A DNA stretch of 64,000 bases from contig NZ_JACAFQ010000018.1 in assembly GCF_015354575.1 (NCBI RefSeq), positions 29,993 to 93,992 of the forward strand, given 5' to 3'. The stretch comes from Pseudomonas sp. UFMG81 (GTDB taxonomy: Bacteria; Pseudomonadota; Gammaproteobacteria; Pseudomonadales; Pseudomonadaceae). Within the stretch, counting starts at the first letter, position 1, and each line of letters opens with the position of its first letter. A program made the translations under genes and the position numbers. Positions 9,850 to 19,128 of the stretch are shown piece after piece. The notes beneath the pieces were generated by a model. It searched no databases and was not told where the DNA came from. It saw nothing but the letters and a program-made list of their open reading frames with translations.

Positions 9850-10248
9850 TTATTGGGTGTTTCTCAACGGTGCCATTACTGACTCTACGTCCAAACCGTT
9901 CATAAGGCAGTTGTGTGCTATTACTGACAGAGCCTCGAAAAGCTTGTCTCGCTGTCTTTCCAACGCAGCATTCTCCGCTCGAAGACTTGCAATACGCTCT
10001 TCGAGACTTCTGCGCCGGCGGGCACCATCTGGATCCCTCCCGCTTTCCCTCATTTGAACAATACGGGCGGCCTCAATTCTGTCTCCACGGTCACCTCCTA
10101 GCGTAGCTCGGCTTGTCAGGCCCAGCCGGCGCTGTACCTCCGGTCGGGAAATGGGAGCGAGCTCCACTCCTGAGCTAATCATCTGGGCGAGGAGAGCGTC
10201 TATTGCTTCGTCAAGAGTGCCGCCCCTCAATGTCTGTCGTCGTGCCAT
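9850..10248 (-). CDS. Small coiled-coil protein of the recombinase operon (TnpC/GmtX-like by context)
   Basis: This 132-residue, arginine-rich protein has an N-terminal helical part (RPEVQRRLGLTSRATLGGDR) that could bind DNA. A C-terminal coiled coil spans about 78-112 (LEERIASLRAENAALERQRD). It is the last gene of a leftward operon and starts 8 bases after the 704-residue recombinase ends. Tn554-type elements (TnpC, about 125 residues) and gamma-mobile-trio islands (GmtX) also pair two large recombinases with a small helper. I assign the role from that arrangement; I cannot confirm family membership by eye. Confidence 0.75.
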   Translation of the reverse strand: MARRQTLRGGTLDEAIDALLAQMISSGVELAPISRPEVQRRLGLTSRATLGGDRGDRIEAARIVQMRESGRDPDGARRRRSLEERIASLRAENAALERQRDKLFEALSVIAHNCLMNGLDVESVMAPLRNTQ

Positions 10249-10256
10249 AGTTGCCT

Positions 10257-12371
10257 CTAGTCATCTGATACCGAACTGTGCCGTTTGTCCGAGTCCGCAA
10301 CCGTGATTGGACGCCCATTTGGAAACACGCGTTGCACACCTCCATTGGTATCGCGTGCAAGGACAGATATTAAATTGTTGAGCTTGTCTTCCTGGTCTGC
10401 TAGCCATACATCGCTGCCTGCTTCTCCGGTGCCTGCGTCGCGCATGATCGATATTGCCTTCGTCAGATTCTTGGCTTGTTTTTCAAGGTTGACCCGCTCC
10501 GATGGAGTGCCCATCAGATGTAGATGCGAGCAGCCATTCCAGCACTGAAGATGCTTAGGGCAGGGTGCCTGGGAGAAATCGTGGATACAACCTCCGAAAG
10601 GGGTGACATGCAGCGCTGTGGCGTGTACGGCGAGGAATGCTTCTGCAGTTGTTGTACCTTTATCTGAAAGCAAAGCATGGTAACTGTCGGTCAAAGCGCC
10701 ATGAATGCGCTTATCTCTTATGCCTGTATGTAGAAAGTCGAGGCGCTCGTGATAGCTACTGAACGCCAGGAACTCATGATGGGCAGCGGTGTTTTCTTCA
10801 ATGCTCGTGTGTTGGTAATAAACATTCTGGTCGAGGCGTTTGCGCCCCAAGGCCAACGCTTGCTGAACATCGCTCATACCGGTCAAGTGGTAAATTGTGT
10901 TCCGCCAGTGTCTAGGTTGGTGACTTGTTAGCCTAATCGGAGTTCCATCGGATTCGGTTAATGAGCGACGCGAAAAAATGGACGTATATTTTTCATTATC
11001 ACCTAATGCGTGATTGATATCCGCGATGGTGACCCGACGCGGGACCGCACGGAACACATTCGCCTCACGTCCACCGAAACGAAATTGGCCGTCGAAAGCG
11101 ATGGCAAGCGTTTCGCTGGTTCTAAGTACGATACGAACCTGTCCCCCGACATTTTCTGTCAATACCTCGTGTCCACGGAGCTTCGGGACGATCAGGCGTT
11201 CAATTTCCCCGGCAACGTAGCGTCGTTTTAACGACCTTCCTCGCTTTTCATCTGGTTCATCGTCAAACGGATGGACACCGTTGCGTGTGAGGAAAAGGTA
11301 TAGATTTCTGCTTGCACTTCTTGCTTCGCTAAAACCTAGCCAATCCAAGACTTTTGCATCGGAGATCACTGACTGAGGGGGGTAACTCCAAATACGTCCT
11401 GGATTGAGCTCTTGCCAGGCGGCAATTTCTCGTTGTTCATTGGTTAGCGTTTTTAATCGCTCTACTGCGCGCCTGGCTAGAGGAATATCGCTTTCAGCCA
11501 GCCAGTGAACCCGTGATTGAAATTGCTTTTCTGCAAAGTATCTAATCCCGCATTCGACCAGAGGCTTGCCATGGGCATCGACAACTACTTCTCCTGTCGC
11601 CCCTTTGATCGGCCTTTCGACCCAACAATCATAGGGTATTACTGTTACTTCGTTACCTCGCTGCCCAGTCGCTATCAATAAATCGATAACTCGCAGCAAA
11701 ATTTCTTCGCCGTCACTAAGTGGATTGTTCGAACATATAGCATATGCCTCCATCGCCTCACGAGAAGGTAATTTATCATCAGATTTACGCTGTTTTACCG
11801 CTCGATCAGGATCGTGCAATGAAATGTAATCGTGCCGGCGTTTTTCTGGTTTCGCATCATGCTCAAAGTGAATGGCGATCTCGGTTAATTGCAGATTATC
11901 AATCGTATCCGATATTACTTGGAGGTGAGAGATCGCATCATAGAGATTCTTGTAGCCGCTCTCACGGAGAAATCCTACGACGCGATTAAAGTCGCCACGT
12001 GTCAATTGTGTGGGGTCGGATACTCCGCGCTCGAACAAGGGGTTGTAGAGCCGGCGGACGGCAATATTGTATGCAGCCACCATTGAAAACTTCAGGCTCC
12101 GGGTGCGTTGTAAATACACAATCAGGGCCTTGTTAAAATCTTGGAACACGAGAGGGAGTGGGCCCTTCGCCGGAGTAGGATAGCCTGTTTTTTCGAGTGC
12201 TTGCCGGTGCGTCTCGAAGGTGAGCGTATTTTGCTTTCCCCTTTGTGGTAACCAGCCTCCGACGCCCCATAGCGATGACGCCCACGGTGTTGAAATCGGT
12301 AGCGAATGGAAAATCGCTTGTTCCTGTGTAACAAAACCTCCGAGGCGTTGACTTGCTCTAGACAGAGTCAT
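10257..12371 (-). CDS. Large tyrosine recombinase/integrase, third recombinase of the module
   Basis: A phage-integrase-family recombinase of 704 residues that cuts and rejoins DNA through a tyrosine. Visible catalytic motifs are the first arginine in IATGQRGNEV, His-x2-Arg (HQPRH, His about 484) and the nucleophile in NVYYQH (Tyr 518 or 519). A Cys/His-rich C-terminal segment (CIHDFSQAPCPKHLQCWNGC) looks like a zinc-binding domain. The length is far above a typical 330-400-residue integrase and closer to TnpB of Tn554 or the large GMT integrase. The ATG at 12371 is chosen because GAGGA lies upstream; an earlier ATG at 12386 is possible. The gene overlaps the 3' end of the upstream recombinase. 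Confidence 0.85.
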   Translation of the reverse strand: MTLSRASQRLGGFVTQEQAIFHSLPISTPWASSLWGVGGWLPQRGKQNTLTFETHRQALEKTGYPTPAKGPLPLVFQDFNKALIVYLQRTRSLKFSMVAAYNIAVRRLYNPLFERGVSDPTQLTRGDFNRVVGFLRESGYKNLYDAISHLQVISDTIDNLQLTEIAIHFEHDAKPEKRRHDYISLHDPDRAVKQRKSDDKLPSREAMEAYAICSNNPLSDGEEILLRVIDLLIATGQRGNEVTVIPYDCWVERPIKGATGEVVVDAHGKPLVECGIRYFAEKQFQSRVHWLAESDIPLARRAVERLKTLTNEQREIAAWQELNPGRIWSYPPQSVISDAKVLDWLGFSEARSASRNLYLFLTRNGVHPFDDEPDEKRGRSLKRRYVAGEIERLIVPKLRGHEVLTENVGGQVRIVLRTSETLAIAFDGQFRFGGREANVFRAVPRRVTIADINHALGDNEKYTSIFSRRSLTESDGTPIRLTSHQPRHWRNTIYHLTGMSDVQQALALGRKRLDQNVYYQHTSIEENTAAHHEFLAFSSYHERLDFLHTGIRDKRIHGALTDSYHALLSDKGTTTAEAFLAVHATALHVTPFGGCIHDFSQAPCPKHLQCWNGCSHLHLMGTPSERVNLEKQAKNLTKAISIMRDAGTGEAGSDVWLADQEDKLNNLISVLARDTNGGVQRVFPNGRPITVADSDKRHSSVSDD

Positions 12372-13878
12372 CTGCAGCATCCTCATTTTGTTGCCGGCAG
12401 CGCTCGATCGTAGCGCTTACCGCTAGGATGGTTGTCTGATGCTGGGCGAGGGGCCGGTTGTGTATGAGGTCACCGGCTAGTTCTGCCATATCAATGAACC
12501 GTTGGGCCTCCCGCTGGAGCGCATCCTTTACCTGCTCATGGCGGCCGTCAGCAAAGGGGTGGAACTTCTTGCAGGTGTAGCACGCGTATATAGGGTTGTA
12601 GGGACAGTGGGTATGAACGGGCAGGGCGCAGGCACCAATATCGCCTATGTATTGCGTATCAATGACACCGCGGACGGCTCTTTCAGGAGCTGTATCGCGG
12701 CGTTGGACGATTTCCCCAGTTAATAAGCTGCGCATGATGCGTTGATAGGCCGGGCTTTTTCCTAGTGCTTTCTCTTTGACCCGGGCAATGTTGGGGGTGG
12801 CCGTTACGTAAGCACGCGCTGCAACCGTGCTGTTGTGGCCGAGCAGTTCGGCAATCATGTCTGCCGGAGTTCCCTGATCCGCCAAGCCTTGACCGAGGTG
12901 ATGACGCAACAACATGGTTACCTGATTCGGCCTATCTATCCCAGCTTCCCCCAGCTCATGTTTGAGGCCTGAACCGATTTCAATAACCGAGAGACGCCGT
13001 CCACAAGGATTGACGAATAATGGTCCACAGTCGCTACCAAAACGGCGTTGAATTTCTAAAACGTGGCGTGAGATTTTCTCACCCAGGCGGGTGGTTATTT
13101 TGCGGGGGCGCCGCTCAGGTCTGCGCTGGCCGAACTTTTTAGCCATGGGTAGCCATAGGGTGTAGTACTTCTCATGATCAGCGCTTTCAATGAACTCAAA
13201 GTCCGTAACGTCTAGTGAATGAAATTGGATCGACCTCGGCGCGAGCTCGAATCCTAAGTGAAGAATTATATTTAGCTGGAATTCCTTCCAAGAATCAGAT
13301 GAAAGGTCTCGTTCAATGCGCTTAAGAAGTCGAATCTCTTCATCAAGGGCTAGGCCGGACTGGGATAAGAATATCCGCTCATAAGGATCAACGCGGTTCG
13401 TCTTTATCTCTTTAAGTGCCAGATATGTTTCTTTGTCGAAGCCCAATATTCCTCGACCAAGCGCCCATCGATAGAAGGTTCTAAAAAAGATGATGCTTTC
13501 GCGAGATTTTGTCCATGTACTTACTATCGTAACCACTTCTTCCCTTGTCCAAGGAAATTTGCGTGAGATCTCGCTTTCAGCTAGCCGTCCAAACACTCCG
13601 GATGCTTTGAATGCCGTTACCGGTGCGTATTTTTCGAGTGCATATGCAACGAACGCTTTGGCAATTTGCATGATGTCAGGATTGAGATGGAGCTCAGCCC
13701 AATCGATTGTCATTGCGAGCCCACCGTCGTACCAGGTCCATATCGGCAAACGGGTATCGACGTACTTTGGCTGATCAGTGGTGCGAGTTCGAATCGCAAC
13801 CAGAGCCGGGCCCTCGAACACGTAGGCCGGAGGAAAGGAGGAGGGTGATGCCTGTTCGCGATCGGCTGATTTAGTCAC
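12358..13878 (-). CDS. Tyrosine recombinase with divergent active site, second recombinase of the module
   Basis: This 506-residue member of the tyrosine recombinase fold has the C-terminal signature LGHNSTVAARAYV, whose Tyr would be the nucleophile, and an arginine in APRSIQFHSLDV. The usual His-x2-Arg motif reads MLLRHH: methionine replaces the first histidine while the arginine remains. A C-terminal Cys/His segment (HCPYNPIYACYTCKKFH) resembles a zinc site. The GTG start at 13878 follows AAGGT, 11 bases after the stop of the preceding gene. The altered motif may mean weaker catalysis or a mainly structural role in a heteromeric recombination complex. Confidence 0.82.
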   Translation of the reverse strand: MTKSADREQASPSSFPPAYVFEGPALVAIRTRTTDQPKYVDTRLPIWTWYDGGLAMTIDWAELHLNPDIMQIAKAFVAYALEKYAPVTAFKASGVFGRLAESEISRKFPWTREEVVTIVSTWTKSRESIIFFRTFYRWALGRGILGFDKETYLALKEIKTNRVDPYERIFLSQSGLALDEEIRLLKRIERDLSSDSWKEFQLNIILHLGFELAPRSIQFHSLDVTDFEFIESADHEKYYTLWLPMAKKFGQRRPERRPRKITTRLGEKISRHVLEIQRRFGSDCGPLFVNPCGRRLSVIEIGSGLKHELGEAGIDRPNQVTMLLRHHLGQGLADQGTPADMIAELLGHNSTVAARAYVTATPNIARVKEKALGKSPAYQRIMRSLLTGEIVQRRDTAPERAVRGVIDTQYIGDIGACALPVHTHCPYNPIYACYTCKKFHPFADGRHEQVKDALQREAQRFIDMAELAGDLIHNRPLAQHQTTILAVSATIERCRQQNEDAADDSV

Positions 13879-13889
13879 GACGAACCTTC

Positions 13890-15143
13890 TTAACTGTCAA
13901 GTCGGCCCCAAGCTGCCGAGGCACGCTGTGCGTTATGGCGGTTCGCAGACTCGGCTAGATAACGACTTGCATAACGACGTGGCATCGCCGAGGTCTCAGT
14001 CCACCCGCAGACTCGTCGGAGTTCGTCCGTGGCGCGCTCCAGGTCGTGCCCACGCTGCTCGACCAGATAAGCCAAGAAACGGTCGGCGAAGGTGTGGCGA
14101 AAGTCATGCGCAGAAAGAGTAGTCAACAACCCCGGATGTGCCAGTTCAATGGCCAGAAACAGCCGATCGAGGACGTTAGACAATGCGCGAATCGACAACG
14201 GGCGGCCTCGATCCGAGATGAACAGATAGCGGTACGGCAATTTAATCGGTTTACCGTCACGCCAAGGGCGCCGCTCGCTCTGGATATAGTGCTCGTAGAC
14301 CTCATACAACTGTGTAGAAATACCTACGGTTCGACCGTGCGTTTTTAGCGCAGGCTCTTCAGCACGGGGGTCGCCCGGGTCATTTTCGCGATCATTGATG
14401 CTGACGTAGGCGTGCTGAGAACCCTTATTAATATCCGTGGTGTAGAGCTTCAGAAGCTCTCCGCGACGGATGCCGGTCTCCAAGAGCAATTCAATCATTA
14501 GCCAATTACGCAGTTGCAAACGCTCCGGGAACGGATTCTCCGCAGCGCCAGGGCGAATCACTGTCCGAACGATCTGTAGTTGCGTATCTGTCAGGCTGCG
14601 GTAACGAGTGCGGTCGGGACGAGCATTGATGATATGGCTCTCAAATCGCCGCTCAATGACGTCGGCGACATCGGCAAATACCGCGTCGATGTCAGCATGT
14701 GTGGCTGAGTTCTGACGGGCGCGCGGGAGGTAACGGGTCACGCACCAAGACAGGTATTTCTTCAACAAGCGCAGGTACTGGTCCCGTGTTCGTGAACCGA
14801 TCTGCTGAAAAAATACAGTGTCAGCTTTGCCAATTCGGGCCACCAGGTTATCGGCTTGGCGGCGACTTTGGAGCCAGATGGCGTAACCGTCCAGTAACGC
14901 AAGAATTGCCTCGAAGTGGCAGGCCAAGATGGCTTCATCAATATTGAGGTCACGGCTTTTGGCATAGGTGTAAAAAGCCTGGATCGCGCGCAGGTGCGCT
15001 GCGGCGGTACTGTATGCACGATGCCTGAGCTTGAGCTGGACGTAAATGAAAGGGACAAGCATGGGCAACGGCGCTGCGTCACCAGCTTGCACGAGCAGCG
15101 GTAGTCGTTGACCAGAAGAGAAACGGCACTGAATCAGTTTCAT
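13890..15143 (-). CDS. Tyrosine recombinase, first recombinase of the module
   Basis: This 417-residue site-specific recombinase has a complete set of visible motifs: ETGIRRGELL with the first arginine near 223, HDFRHT with His346 and Arg349, and Tyr391 in MPRRYASRY. It is the first gene of a four-gene leftward operon whose members lie 8-11 bases apart or overlap. The ATG at 15143 has GAGGTGG eight bases upstream. The frame stays open to 15326, but earlier starts lack a good ribosome site and would reach into the inverted repeat. Three non-identical recombinases in one operon point to a self-mobile element rather than a prophage. Confidence 0.85.
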   Translation of the reverse strand: MKLIQCRFSSGQRLPLLVQAGDAAPLPMLVPFIYVQLKLRHRAYSTAAAHLRAIQAFYTYAKSRDLNIDEAILACHFEAILALLDGYAIWLQSRRQADNLVARIGKADTVFFQQIGSRTRDQYLRLLKKYLSWCVTRYLPRARQNSATHADIDAVFADVADVIERRFESHIINARPDRTRYRSLTDTQLQIVRTVIRPGAAENPFPERLQLRNWLMIELLLETGIRRGELLKLYTTDINKGSQHAYVSINDRENDPGDPRAEEPALKTHGRTVGISTQLYEVYEHYIQSERRPWRDGKPIKLPYRYLFISDRGRPLSIRALSNVLDRLFLAIELAHPGLLTTLSAHDFRHTFADRFLAYLVEQRGHDLERATDELRRVCGWTETSAMPRRYASRYLAESANRHNAQRASAAWGRLDS

Positions 15144-15317
15144 GGGCAGCCACCTCATTCCAGGACTCTTCATGAACACTATGGACATGGCCCGTTGCAA
15201 GACTAGTCGTCCAAACCGAATTCGTCGAATCAGTGGCTTAGGCAGCTCATGATGGACATTTTCTCCGATCACCGATCCCCCTCTAACAGTCTGACCGCGA
15301 AAGCCTTTAAATTTCGA

Positions 15318-15367
15318 TGTCAACAATCGCCGGCAAAATCATTCAAAAAAATCGGCGATATCTGACA
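15318..15367. repeat. 50-bp inverted repeat upstream of the recombinase operon
   Basis: Two arms face each other, each matching TGTCA-N3-ATCGCCG exactly: 15318-15332 on the + strand and 15367-15353 on the - strand, with an A/T-rich centre. It lies between the divergent recombinase and transposase operons. It could be a recombinase core site, a shared operator, or the left end of the Tn7-like element, since it starts with TGT. Confidence 0.55.
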
Positions 15368-15415
15368 AACTTTGAACCGTTCGTCGCTGATAACTCAGCT
15401 ATGTCCTAGCGGTGG

Positions 15416-15449
15416 TACAACAGGTAGATCGAGTCGCTACATCAGGTAG
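15416..15449 (+). repeat. Paired 12-bp direct repeats at the left end of the Tn7-like element
   Basis: TACAACAGGTAG (15416-15427) and TACATCAGGTAG (15438-15449) lie 22 bp apart, just upstream of the first transposition gene. An inverted copy of TACATCAGGT is found downstream of tniQ at 21048-21057. Several short repeats in one orientation per end, inverted between ends, is how TnsB/TniA binding sites are arranged in Tn7- and Tn5053-type elements. The assignment is inference. Confidence 0.4.
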
Positions 15450-15454
15450 CCACC

Positions 15455-16084
15455 ATGTGCTCACCCCAAAACCACCCCGCCAGTGCATGCTCAACGCAAC
15501 TGGCAGACTCGCCAGCCGCAGCTGAAAGCCCTGACGCTTTAAGGGGCTCAGTCGAGCCGTTATCCGGCCTGTGGGTTGTAGGAGGGCTGGCAAGGTATAT
15601 CCGAGATTCTGACCTTTATCTTATCCGCGGGGGGCTCGGTTCCGAGGCCCGCATTCGGATCCAGCGTTGGAGTGATGGTGGAACTAGGACTGCTTATCGG
15701 AAGGATGTGACCGTGCTGTCGCCCAGCGCCGCCGTGGTGGGATTCGGGGACACAGTACGTCATGAGAACAGCCGATTTGCCTTACGCAGCGGCTATACGA
15801 ATCCGAGTAGTACCAGCCTGTTAGATGAACTCAAACTGTTCGTGTTGAACAGTCAATATCACCATCAGGATTTTTCGCATCGAGAAGAATTCATTCGTGA
15901 GTTTGCAATCTTGGTGTCCTGGTGGCACACCCATCAAGAAGCTTACATTGAACGGCACTTCATCTATACGAAAATTCGAATTTACTGCGAGATGATTAAT
16001 GTCGCAGCGCCTGGTTGGACACTTGTGAGGCGGCGGTTGTGCCAGTTAGAGAAGCTGAACAACAATCGTAAAGCTAGGAGATGA
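15455..16084 (+). CDS. Unknown 209-residue protein heading the Tn7-like transposition operon (TniC position)
   Basis: This is the first gene of the rightward transposition operon; it ends 4 bases before the transposase gene. In Tn6022/AbaR-type elements the operon order is tniC-tniA-tniB-tniD-tniE, and this gene occupies the tniC position. I see no TnsA-type nuclease triad that I would defend. The middle is beta-rich and the C-terminus helical and basic, ending in arginines and lysines. The ATG at 15455 is an upper bound for the start. It could be a diverged transposition subunit or a regulator. Confidence 0.65.
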   Translation: MCSPQNHPASACSTQLADSPAAAESPDALRGSVEPLSGLWVVGGLARYIRDSDLYLIRGGLGSEARIRIQRWSDGGTRTAYRKDVTVLSPSAAVVGFGDTVRHENSRFALRSGYTNPSSTSLLDELKLFVLNSQYHHQDFSHREEFIREFAILVSWWHTHQEAYIERHFIYTKIRIYCEMINVAAPGWTLVRRRLCQLEKLNNNRKARR

Positions 16085-16088
16085 TGAG

Positions 16089-18129
16089 ATGAACCAGAAA
16101 AATGAAAAAAATGGGATGGGCCAGAAAAACTCCAAAAATGAGGTTGCCCAGTCGAACACAGAGGGCGAATTAGCTAAACCGAATTCAAATGGTGAGATGC
16201 CCCAGCGAAGCTCAAAGAGTCAGCCGTCTGGATTGAGTGCTCAGCACAAAAAAGAGCTGGCCATATTTCTGGAAGATCGATTCGAAGTTGACGACTTTGT
16301 GCTATGGAGTGACGACCCGGATCACAGCTACAGGGTTATAGGTCGTGGGGACAATGTTGATGAATACGTTGTGGAGTGCGACGACCATACGCTCAGAAGC
16401 GTCCGCCAGGAAGAATTGATTGGCTTCACTCCCGATGACATCCGTGTATTCCACGAAACGCTAAGTGCGAAAAAGCGAGAGGCTGATGTTCAACCTTTGC
16501 CAGAGAGCGTTGTGTGCGCCGAAACCTTTAGTTGGGAGCAGCAGGAGGAAGCGCGGCGCCGTGAGAAAATACTGTTGGACTTTGAAGCCAAGGTCATAAA
16601 AACCAAAGAAGAAGCAATGGAAAAAATGGGGTTGAAATCCACTGCCTTTGGCGATGTGAAACGTGCTTATGCGAATGACCCGAGGTGGCAATCGCTCGTG
16701 CCCAAACAGCCGGGTAGGGCCGTAGGTGAGAATGACCGTGATCCAGAGGTTGTTGCTCTTTACATGGAGGCGTTTGATCAGACGTATTGGAACGAAGGCG
16801 CAACCGCAGTGGCTATCTACCCTGTGTTTGAGAATCTTTGCGGAGCTGCCGGTAAGCAGCCATTTTCCAGATCTACCGCCGTACGGGTTTTCAATGATAT
16901 TGACCCAAGGCTGCGCGATCTGAGGAAATGGGGTAGTGACTATGTTTCAAAAAAGTATGGCGCTTATCCCAGTGACTTCCAGCTTAAAGGGCCGCTCTCA
17001 CGTGTGCAGGTCGATGGCACGACTGCGGACATCATGCTCATTGATGACGAAACGGGGAAACTACTGGGCCGTCCTTACCTGACCGTAGTGAGTGATGATT
17101 TCAGTAGTGCATATTTGGCCGTTGACATTTCCTTCTGTTCACCGTCTCGAGCGACAACCGCGGCTGCCATGTATCAAGCTTTGATGAATAAACGAGATTT
17201 GCTGTCCGCCCTCGGTATGAACGAAGAAGCATGGCCTGTATACGGTTGGCCAAGTGGCGTTTTAGTCGATAAAGGATCTGAATTCGACAACCGCCATTTT
17301 CGGGCCACCTGTGACAAATTTGGGATTGTCTACGAGTATCGCGAAAGGGTTCAGCAAGGAGGTGCAGTAGAGGACGCAGTGAAGCTGCTAAATACCTTTT
17401 TTCGTGCAAAGCCTGGAGGGAAGCACAGGATCGAGTCCACGAAAGGATGCTGATTTCAATCCAGAAGCATGCGCAGTGTACAATCTCAGACGTTTCAGTC
17501 AGATGTTGTACGGTGAAGTTATTCGTCTGAACAATACCACGCGCGAGATTGATCGACTGACCCCCATACAGCGATGGAAAAATGGCTTGAAAAGCCTCGG
17601 TATAGAGCGCCCGCCCACCCTTAGTGCCAAGCAAGCTGAGGCATTTATGATCAACATGCTCCCGGGTGGTAGGGTACAGGTGAGACCAGAGGGCATTAGG
17701 TATAAAGGGATCGTTTATGACCACGGCCCAACACGGGCGCTGATAAACCGTCATAAGAGCGTTTCGGTGCGCCGCAGCCCATTGAATCTGCACCATTTGT
17801 ATGTACTGTACAACGGACTCTGGCACACCGTTAGAGCCCTCAAGGCCGGCAGGGTACCCCGTACCCAGATTGAGCAGCAGGCAATGCGACGCTCCAGAAT
17901 GCTTGCTGGCAGCATGACGCCACATGGCGTGGAAGCCCACAAGTTCGTCCGCAAGCTTATTGTCACAAGCAATAAAGAAGGCAAGAAGTGCTTGCGGGCG
18001 AAAGCTTCAGTGGAGCAAGCCCAGCGGATGGGGCTTATTCCGGCTGATGCAGCCGAACCTGTCGCCAAACCGGTAGAGACCAATCAGTTTGCCAATGTTT
18101 TGCCCTTCAAGGTGGAGGAGAGGTCATGA
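16089..18129 (+). pseudogene. tniA: Mu/TnsB-type DDE transposase TniA, split by a +1 frameshift
   Basis: Two overlapping frames together encode one transposase: 16089-17453 (454 residues) and 17404-18129. The catalytic triad lies in the first part as Asp309 (QVDGTTAD), Asp394 (LVDKGSEFDN) and Glu428 (GGAVEDA), a DD34E spacing typical of retroviral-integrase-like transposases. Frame is lost at a T6 run (17397-17402) followed by C; removing one T joins the frames into a 679-residue protein of usual TniA/TnsB length. This may be a homopolymer mutation, a sequencing error, or programmed +1 slippage of Phe-tRNA from TTT to TTC. The rest of the second frame is well preserved and overlaps tniB by 4 bases, so the damage is recent or tolerated. 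Confidence 0.85.
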
Positions 18130-19058
18130 TCGAGCTTACTCCCGAAACGCTCGCGATGTTGCATTTGCCTGCTGAGGAGCGTGCGCTGGCATGCATGCGC
18201 GAGATCTGGATTGATTATCCGGCGGCGAGCAGGGCAATGGAGCTGGTTATGGAACTCGTAAAGCTTCCTCGCCGCACCTACAACCCGGGGATGCTGATCA
18301 CAGGCACGATTGGCGCCGGCAAATCTACGATGGTGCAGCGATGGGCTGATCTGAGCTGGGAACCGAACAGTCGATGGGGGCGAAGAATCATCTATGTCGA
18401 CATGTCTGAGAATACCAATGAGCTTAACGTGCAGAAGCGGATTATCGAGGAGATCGGTAATCGGTGTGAGCGTCCCTATATTCGAACTGCCAGAGAGGCC
18501 TGGCGTGCCATCGAGGATTTTAATATTGGCGCAGTGATTGTCGATGAATTTGGCGAAACCGAGGAAACTAGCATCGCGCGTATCTGGAAGAAAAACTTGC
18601 TGTCAGCGCGTGGTTTGGCTGGGAAACGGTGGAAGGTGAATCTCATCCTTGTGGGAACAGACGCGTTTGCTGAAACTGTCATGGGCAATGAACATCTCAG
18701 ATCGCGTTTCACCAGCCGCAGACAAACTATGAAATCTTGGTTGTTCAATGCGGATCTCGCAGGCTTCATTGCCGCATATGAGTCGTGCATGCCCATGAAG
18801 CAATACTCAGCGGTCACCACCGATTCCTTTCTTAGCACGCTGCTTCAGCACAGCCTGGCTCCACCTGAAGGTGGTGACGCGGCAGTTGCTTCGTTACGCC
18901 TGATTATCGATTTGTTTGCTGAGGCTCACCGGTATGCGTTACTGCATGGTCAGGAGTACGTGGACGAAAAAACTCTTCGCGATACGCATTTCTACATGAG
19001 CAATTCGAAACCAACAGTTGAGTGGGAATCGCTCAAGGTTCTGGTCGATAGCGAATGA
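18126..19058 (+). CDS. tniB: AAA+ ATPase of the Tn7-like element (TniB/TnsC)
   Basis: This 310-residue AAA+ ATPase would regulate transposase activity and target choice by forming ATP-dependent filaments on target DNA. Walker A is GTIGAGKST (residues 60-68, Lys66) and Walker B is AVIVDEFGE (Asp140, Glu141). The length suits TniB/TnsC. The ATG overlaps the transposase TGA (ATGA at 18126-18129), which is the normal gene order in Tn5053, Tn402 and Tn6022 relatives. Confidence 0.88.
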   Translation: MIELTPETLAMLHLPAEERALACMREIWIDYPAASRAMELVMELVKLPRRTYNPGMLITGTIGAGKSTMVQRWADLSWEPNSRWGRRIIYVDMSENTNELNVQKRIIEEIGNRCERPYIRTAREAWRAIEDFNIGAVIVDEFGETEETSIARIWKKNLLSARGLAGKRWKVNLILVGTDAFAETVMGNEHLRSRFTSRRQTMKSWLFNADLAGFIAAYESCMPMKQYSAVTTDSFLSTLLQHSLAPPEGGDAAVASLRLIIDLFAEAHRYALLHGQEYVDEKTLRDTHFYMSNSKPTVEWESLKVLVDSE

Positions 19059-19128
19059 ACTCAAAGCCTCATAAGCGCTTTGAGTAAGCGGAGCAATAAA
19101 CCTTACTGTGCTGCTAGGGAGATAAGTC

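Noticed and set aside
17397..17403. T TTT TTC as a -1 programmed frameshift site in tniA
   Set aside because: The downstream frame is +1 relative to the first, so a -1 slip would not reach it. Only +1 slippage or a one-base change fits.
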